Positions 59,238 through 64,000 of a DNA stretch of 64,000 bases are shown one piece after another; position 1 is the stretch's first letter, and each line of letters starts with the position of its first letter. Source of the stretch: Bacilli bacterium (lineage in GTDB: Bacteria; Bacillota_I; Bacilli_A; RFN20; CAG-826); contig CAAFZT010000010.1 of NCBI GenBank assembly GCA_900767605.1, positions 1 to 64,000 on the forward strand, read 5' to 3'. The notes beneath the pieces were generated by a model. That model was not told the DNA's origin. It did no database searches and saw only the letters and a program-made list of their open reading frames with translations. A program made the translations under genes and the position numbers.

Positions 59238-60140
59238 TTAGCCTTTCACGGATCCAAGAAGGACCCCTTTGACGAAGTGTTTTTGAACGAAGGGATAGAC
59301 AAGAATGATGGGGAGGACGGAGATGACAATCGCCGCCATTTTGACGCTAGTGGCCATCGCCATGACATCGGGGTCGACCACGCCTTCTCCCGCAGTGCTT
59401 GTGATGAGGATATTTCGCAAGAACTGCTGAACCATCCATAGGTCTTTCCGATTTTGCATATACAAAACGCCGGTCATCCAGTCGTTCCATTTCCCTACGG
59501 CTACCCAGAGGGCAATCGTTGCCACGATCGGCCCGCTCAACGGGAAGACGATTTGGAAAACGATGCGCGTTTCGCTTGCCCCGTCTACCCGAGCGGAGTC
59601 GAAGACTTCCTCGGGGATGCCTTTGATAAAATTGCGGGCGATGATGATGTTGAAGGGGCTTACTAGTCCAACCAGGATATAGACGAGAGGATTGTTCTTT
59701 AATCCTAACTGGGTGATTACGAGGTAATACGGTATTAATCCCCCGCTGAATAGCATCGAAATCACGAGGAAGATCAAGACGGCGTTCCGCCCCTTGAATT
59801 CTTTTCTAGACAAGGGATAGGCCGATAACATGGTGATTAAGACGGCCAAGACGGTATAAACGAGCGTAATTCCAATGGAGAGAAGGAAGGATTGGCCTAG
59901 TCCATCGTTATTAAGAATGATGAAATAGCTTTCTAACGAGAGCTTGGTCGCGGGATTGCCGTCGGGTTTGAGGTATTGAACGATGAGGGATTCCTTTAAG
60001 ACGTAATAGAAGGGGTAAAGGAAGGCGGCAAAGAGAAGGAGGAACAAGAGGTAATTCAAGCAATGGAATACAATGTCCCCCGGGGTTTTACCAAAACAAC
60101 GGGCAAAGAAACTGCGAACGGGATGTTTGCTTTTTACCAT
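59238..60140 (-). CDS. CUT1 ABC permease (LplC/YtcP type)
   Basis: The 300-residue protein has six membrane helices. The EAA loop reads EVFDSARVDGASETRIVFQIVFP. The end KHFVKGVLLGSVKG is the common C-terminus of LplC-type permeases. Its start overlaps the other permease by 7 bases. No ATPase gene is present in the operon, so a shared MsmK-type ATPase elsewhere, possibly the one at 32269, is needed. Confidence 0.92.
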   Translation of the reverse strand: MVKSKHPVRSFFARCFGKTPGDIVFHCLNYLLFLLLFAAFLYPFYYVLKESLIVQYLKPDGNPATKLSLESYFIILNNDGLGQSFLLSIGITLVYTVLAVLITMLSAYPLSRKEFKGRNAVLIFLVISMLFSGGLIPYYLVITQLGLKNNPLVYILVGLVSPFNIIIARNFIKGIPEEVFDSARVDGASETRIVFQIVFPLSGPIVATIALWVAVGKWNDWMTGVLYMQNRKDLWMVQQFLRNILITSTAGEGVVDPDVMAMATSVKMAAIVISVLPIILVYPFVQKHFVKGVLLGSVKG

Positions 60141-61108
60141 ATGGAATCCCCTCCGATTAATTTGATGAGTTTGTTGGCGATTAAAACCAAAACCAACGAG
60201 ATGACGGAATTGAATAACCCCATGGCTGCAGCCAAATCGTATTGGCCTTCTTGAATGCCGATACGGAACAAGTAGGTTTCGATGATATCGCCTTTGCCTA
60301 GAACCGTATCGTTATAGAGGTTATAGATTTGATCGAATCCCCCATGGATGATGTTGCTCGCGGTGAGAATCAAGTTGACGCTGATCGCGGGAACCATGCC
60401 GGGAAGAGTAATGGAACATATCTTTTGGAATCTTGATGCCCCATCAATGGAAGCGGCTTCATAGAGTTCCTTGGAAATCGAGGCTACCGCGGCAAAGTAG
60501 ATAATCGTGGCCCATCCTGCTTCTTTCCAGATGTCGCTAACAATCACAATACCTAAGAAGAAGTTATCGTCGGTGAAGAAGGGTAGCTCCTTTCCAAAGA
60601 TGCTTTTCATCGCTTCTTGGAAGGCGCTTTGAGAAGAAGTAAGGGAAGTAAGAATCCCTGCAATGACGACCCAGCTAATGAAATGGGGGAGATAGGAGAC
60701 GACTTGAAATCCTTTGGAGAATCGCCTCGACCCCATTTCATTGAGCAAGATGGTCATGAGGATGGGGATGGGGAATCCGAAGAGGATCCGTAATCCCGAT
60801 ATCCGCAGGGTATTGATCAATTTACCTACGAAATCGGGATCCCCGAATAATGTTTTGAAGTGTTTGAATAAATCCAAGGAACCATTCGTGCTGGCCCAAG
60901 GGCTGCCCCAGATGCCGCCTAAAATCCTCCAATCCTTGAAGGCGATAACAATACCAAGCATCGGATAATAGGAGAAGATGAGCTGGTAAATGATCATCGG
61001 GAGAAGCATCGCGTAGAGCGGCCAGCTGCGTTTAAAGTAGCTAGCCCACTTATTCGGACGCTTGGGCGTAAGGGAGGCCGGAGTTGTTAAGGTTCCTTGG
61101 GCTGCCAT
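60134..61108 (-). CDS. CUT1 ABC permease (LplB/YteP type)
   Basis: The 324-residue protein has six membrane helices. YAMLLPMIIYQLIFSYYPM opens the core as in LplB proteins, and the EAA loop is ELYEAASIDGASRFQKICSITLP. It ends in LIGGDSIW, the usual LplB C-terminus. Its start codon shares a base with the stop of the surface protein gene, and it is followed by the LplC-type permease. Confidence 0.92.
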   Translation of the reverse strand: MAAQGTLTTPASLTPKRPNKWASYFKRSWPLYAMLLPMIIYQLIFSYYPMLGIVIAFKDWRILGGIWGSPWASTNGSLDLFKHFKTLFGDPDFVGKLINTLRISGLRILFGFPIPILMTILLNEMGSRRFSKGFQVVSYLPHFISWVVIAGILTSLTSSQSAFQEAMKSIFGKELPFFTDDNFFLGIVIVSDIWKEAGWATIIYFAAVASISKELYEAASIDGASRFQKICSITLPGMVPAISVNLILTASNIIHGGFDQIYNLYNDTVLGKGDIIETYLFRIGIQEGQYDLAAAMGLFNSVISLVLVLIANKLIKLIGGDSIW

Positions 61109-63489
61109 TATTTTTCCTTCTTTTTCTTTGTGGCGATGATGATGCCGGTTGCAGCGCCTGCCACCACCGCAGCCGCGGCAACGGAGACACCAACGATTAA
61201 GCCGACGTTATTGCTCGCCTTCGGTTCCACCTTTTCGATGGCTCCGACTTTTTGCTTAAAGGCGGCAAGAGCACGGTCCATGTCCGCGGTAGTTTGGGCG
61301 GCATTTAACGCATTTTTATAGTAGGCGTACTGGCTTTCGATTTTCGCCCAGTCTTCTTCGCTATAATCCGATTTAGAAAGGGAAGCAAAATAGGCTTCGA
61401 ATTCATTCAGGACTTCGGCTTTATGAGTTTGAAGCTGTTCGGCGGTAGGAACGGCCATCATATCGGCGATGGCTTTGTCCTTCACGGCGTTGACCTCGTC
61501 GATGGTTGCACAGGCATCAATGGCTTTGATCACCTCTTCTTTGATGGCTTGGATATCGCCCCAGTTACGGGTGGTGTAATTCTCTTCTCCGAGTTCATTA
61601 GCTTTGTCTTCTAATGCGGTGACCGCGCTGGATTTAGCAGCGGCTAAAGCACGGGCGGATTCAAAGTCCACCGCCGTATCTTCCGAGAAGGCTTCTGTAT
61701 CTACCCTTAAACTCGGCGCATAATTCAAACTGTAATAGTTGCCATCTAACGTCGTGTAATCGATGAGCAATGCTTCGCCTTTTCTTAAGCTGATGGAATA
61801 GGCATAGGCATTGGCTTCGGTTCCTTTTTGAATGACTTTGGTATCGGTTAAGAATAAGGTTCCATCTTCAGCAAGGGCGTAGAAGCGAAGAGCACTATTG
61901 ATCGCGCACCAGGCGTCTGCCCAAATCGCGGTATGGGTGAAATCGAATTTGGCGTTTTCCTTGGCGGTGATTTTCATGATCGCATCGTCCGTAGAGCTGC
62001 ACTGGAATTGCCATCTTTGGAATCCCGCGCTTTGTTTGGCGGGTCCCGACCATAACGCATCGGCCTCGGTTCCGGTTCCATCCCCTTCATGAGAAGTGAA
62101 TTTTTTCATCTCCGTGACGGAGCCATAATAGAACCCATAATCGAAGAGATGATATTCGGCATCGTTATAGGAATTATTGATCGTCTTCGTTAACGCATCC
62201 CACATGTTTGTGGATTCCGTCGTGATTTTGCTTTGAGCATCATAGGTTGTTTGATCAAAGGTGCCATCGGAACTGAATTGGGGTTGGATGGCGATGTTGC
62301 GTTCATAGGCTTGATTACTACCAAATAACCAGATGGCTTTGTCGCCTGCTTTTAGCATCACTTCTCCGCCAAAAGCATTCGCGGGGTTCACTTTTTCGGT
62401 GACAGAACGTTCCCATAACGAATAGGTGTCTGCCCCCTTTTGGAAATAAAGCCCAAAGAATTGGCCTGCTTCATCAATCCAGGAATTTTCTAACGTGGCT
62501 TCATGGGTGATCGATAAACGGATATCGCGGGTTGCTTCGATAACAAAAGCGGGGAATGAAGTATCCGTGGTTTTGATTCTCCAACTGGTAACGGCTGCGG
62601 TATCGCGCCCATCAAAGGTTCCAGAAGCGGATAGTAACCCTGTTTCGTTGTCTTCGGCGAGGTTGTAATTCCCGTATTTGGTAAACCCCGTATTAAAAGT
62701 TCCCTGCAAGGCTTGAAGAGTATATCCATCTAACGTTAAGGGTTCGCCTTTTAATAAGGCTTCTTCCTTGGCAATCGTGGGGAGGGCAACGGTTTTTTCT
62801 CCGCTTAAATCGCTAGGAGTAGGAACGACCGGTGCCGGGGGTTCCACAGGGTCTGGGGTTTCAATGGCTTCCACGTTGAAACTAGGGAGTGGATCCATAT
62901 TACGGGCATCGTCCCACTGGAAACGGAATTCAAAATAATAACTTTCCCCAATGGCTAAATCGCTAGAAACGGCAAAGTCCGTCGCGGTTTCGCTTCCCGT
63001 AATGACCGTAGAAGCTTTCACGGGATTTAAAGCACCGTCAGTTCCGCCTTTATAAACCCCGAACTTCGCCCCATCAATCCATTCGGATACGCCGTTTTTA
63101 TTCTCTTTGGCCATCGTGACCTTGAGGGGCTTTTTCGCGGTGAGTTTAGCGATGATGCCATCGTTTTTGGAGGTAAATAGCTTCCAATTGACGCAGTGAG
63201 CGGCATCACTATCCGCGCCCAAAGAGCCGGCCCAGCCATCTTCTTTCTTATACGTGGAGAATTCGTTGATCGTGTTGGTCTCCAAATTACCATGCAGGAC
63301 TTGTAGGTCCACGTTATCAAAATCGGTGAAGGCCTTGCCTTCTTTCATGGCGGTCCAGATGATCATGTCGCCCATTTGAATCGTAGCAGAGGAATCTGCC
63401 GCGTTAACCCCTTTCGCGTTTTGACCCATCATGACGATTGGGCCGGTTAACATGGCAGCACTTAATGCAAGCAAGAATGTCTTTTTCAT
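61108..63489 (-). CDS. Large surface protein with C-terminal membrane anchor
   Basis: The 793-residue exported protein has a Sec signal peptide (cleavage near VNA-AD). About two or three beta-rich modules follow (residues 35-220, 235-430, 430-610), sharing patterns such as WxIxTSxNDGIxxKxTAKxxxK. Then comes a helical region of two FIVAR-like units (about 620-760), and last one membrane helix with a Lys-rich tail and no LPXTG motif. It is probably a carbohydrate-capturing surface protein for the operon it heads. GGAAGG lies before the start. Confidence 0.75.
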   Translation of the reverse strand: MKKTFLLALSAAMLTGPIVMMGQNAKGVNAADSSATIQMGDMIIWTAMKEGKAFTDFDNVDLQVLHGNLETNTINEFSTYKKEDGWAGSLGADSDAAHCVNWKLFTSKNDGIIAKLTAKKPLKVTMAKENKNGVSEWIDGAKFGVYKGGTDGALNPVKASTVITGSETATDFAVSSDLAIGESYYFEFRFQWDDARNMDPLPSFNVEAIETPDPVEPPAPVVPTPSDLSGEKTVALPTIAKEEALLKGEPLTLDGYTLQALQGTFNTGFTKYGNYNLAEDNETGLLSASGTFDGRDTAAVTSWRIKTTDTSFPAFVIEATRDIRLSITHEATLENSWIDEAGQFFGLYFQKGADTYSLWERSVTEKVNPANAFGGEVMLKAGDKAIWLFGSNQAYERNIAIQPQFSSDGTFDQTTYDAQSKITTESTNMWDALTKTINNSYNDAEYHLFDYGFYYGSVTEMKKFTSHEGDGTGTEADALWSGPAKQSAGFQRWQFQCSSTDDAIMKITAKENAKFDFTHTAIWADAWCAINSALRFYALAEDGTLFLTDTKVIQKGTEANAYAYSISLRKGEALLIDYTTLDGNYYSLNYAPSLRVDTEAFSEDTAVDFESARALAAAKSSAVTALEDKANELGEENYTTRNWGDIQAIKEEVIKAIDACATIDEVNAVKDKAIADMMAVPTAEQLQTHKAEVLNEFEAYFASLSKSDYSEEDWAKIESQYAYYKNALNAAQTTADMDRALAAFKQKVGAIEKVEPKASNNVGLIVGVSVAAAAVVAGAATGIIIATKKKKEK

Positions 63490-63850
63490 ATTGTCCTTCC
63501 TTTTTTATAAACATTTATCGACGGATGCGGAAGTAGGCGTAAAAGGAAAATAGAGGATAATCACCCCTTTTTTTCTTTTTATCCCCGCTTCTTTCTTAAG
63601 AATGGCCAAGAAGGGAGAGACGCCTGGAAAGCTAGAATAGAAGGGCTAAAAGGGATCCTTCCTCTCGTTTTCCTTACCTGCATTATAAAAACCCATCGTT
63701 CCAGGGGAAGAGTTCCATCCCCAAGAGGGTCACTTTTTCATACAAAAAGAACTGCAAAGTCCGAAATATGATATCAAAAGGGCTTACATTTCATGGTTTT
63801 AATTGAATTTACCCATTTTATGACATGAGGATATCTTCTAAAATAATCCC
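63490..63850. other. Divergent control region
   Basis: About 360 bases separate the minus-strand operon and the AraC-type gene. No reading frame is supported. A TAAAAT box at 63839-63844 lies 6 bases before the AraC ATG, again suggesting a leaderless transcript. No copy of the glucan-locus LacI-type palindrome was found, so this operon is probably under the AraC-type protein. Confidence 0.4.
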
Positions 63851-64000
63851 ATGTACGAAACTGATTTGAAATTCGTGGTCTCCCATGACCATAAATCCTC
63901 CTATTCCGTCCAGAATCACCTTCATCCCTGTTATGAGATTGTTGTGTATCGAAAAGGGAATGGCATTTCTCGAATTGGGGGCAAGGATTACCCTTTTCGT
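63851..64000 (+). CDS. AraC-family regulator, N-terminal part (cut by window edge)
   Basis: The first 50 residues are visible. They begin MYETDLKFVVSHDHKSSYSV and continue QNHLHPCYEIVVYRKGNG, the start of the cupin-type sugar-sensing domain of AraC regulators (HxHxxYEIxYxxxG). The DNA-binding HTH part lies beyond the edge. It is divergent from the eight-gene sugar/nucleoside operon and is its most likely regulator. Confidence 0.75.
   Translation, partial: MYETDLKFVVSHDHKSSYSVQNHLHPCYEIVVYRKGNGISRIGGKDYPFR

Noticed and set aside
1..64000. tRNA, rRNA or insertion-sequence transposase genes.
   Set aside because: No cloverleaf pattern, rRNA core sequence or transposase motif was seen on reading; a dedicated tRNA or IS search could not be run.

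Overview
The window reads as chromosome of a Gram-positive bacterium of mid-to-low GC. It looks like an uncultured, gut-type member of the Bacillota (Bacilli / Erysipelotrichia / Mollicutes-related). The evidence is many short lipoprotein signals ending in a Cys followed by Gly/Ser, Ser-rich linkers after the lipobox, strong AAAGGAG ribosome-binding sites, CUT1 sugar transporters and no outer-membrane genes. TGA is used as a stop and TGG as Trp, so the code is standard. No rRNA, tRNA or CRISPR array was seen. The taxonomic call is inference.

Layout. (1) 1-10.7 kb is an accessory region: a P-type ATPase relic, a small minus-strand operon with a DUF4417 protein, an ABC-three-component (ABC-3C) conflict system whose ATPase is frameshifted, an SDR dehydrogenase, a DUF3990/HTH toxin-antitoxin-like pair and a repeat-fronted ATPase with a DUF234-type nuclease domain. 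(2) 10.7-35.1 kb is a large beta-1,3-glucan utilisation locus. It has a surface GH81 enzyme, three GH16 lipoproteins, two carbohydrate-binding-type lipoproteins, a CUT1 ABC importer with its own MsmK-type ATPase, a GH94-clan phosphorylase probably acting on beta-1,3-oligoglucans, a cytosolic GH30 and a LacI regulator. Five near-identical palindromes (RGAAAnCGnTTTCY) lie before four transcription units. (3) 35.2-42.5 kb is a second accessory stretch: a DUF4143 ATPase behind 23-bp tandem repeats, a Fic protein behind a perfect inverted repeat, an ECF sigma/anti-sigma/lipoprotein set with a shared promoter signature, and a type III toxin-antitoxin locus (ToxN/AbiQ family) with two complete antitoxin-RNA units. 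(4) 42.4-47.1 kb is a PhnDCEE-type ABC transporter operon with a small P-loop kinase and a structured leader. (5) 47.2-52.5 kb holds a second DUF4143 ATPase bracketed by palindromic repeats, a SHOCT membrane protein, a DUF2075 nuclease-helicase and a polytopic membrane protein. (6) 52.4-63.5 kb is an eight-gene minus-strand operon: surface protein, LplB/LplC-type permeases, nucleoside hydrolase, solute-binding lipoprotein, clan GH-A lipoprotein, GH2 glycosidase and ribokinase. A divergent AraC-type regulator is cut by the right edge.

How they work together. In the glucan locus, surface GH81/GH16 enzymes should cut polymer, lipoproteins hold and import the fragments, and cytosolic phosphorolysis plus GH30 hydrolysis finish them, under one LacI regulator. 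The right-hand operon joins glycoside cleavage to nucleoside cleavage and ribose phosphorylation, which suggests a ribose- or nucleoside-containing substrate. The defence and toxin genes are interspersed with decayed fragments (P-type ATPase, AraC, AlbA-type, toxN), as expected of turnover hot spots.

The strongest leads are the type III TA locus with two divergent antitoxin RNAs but one intact toxin, the ATPase-nuclease genes each fronted by private repeats, and the ABC-3C system with a frameshift on a T6 run.
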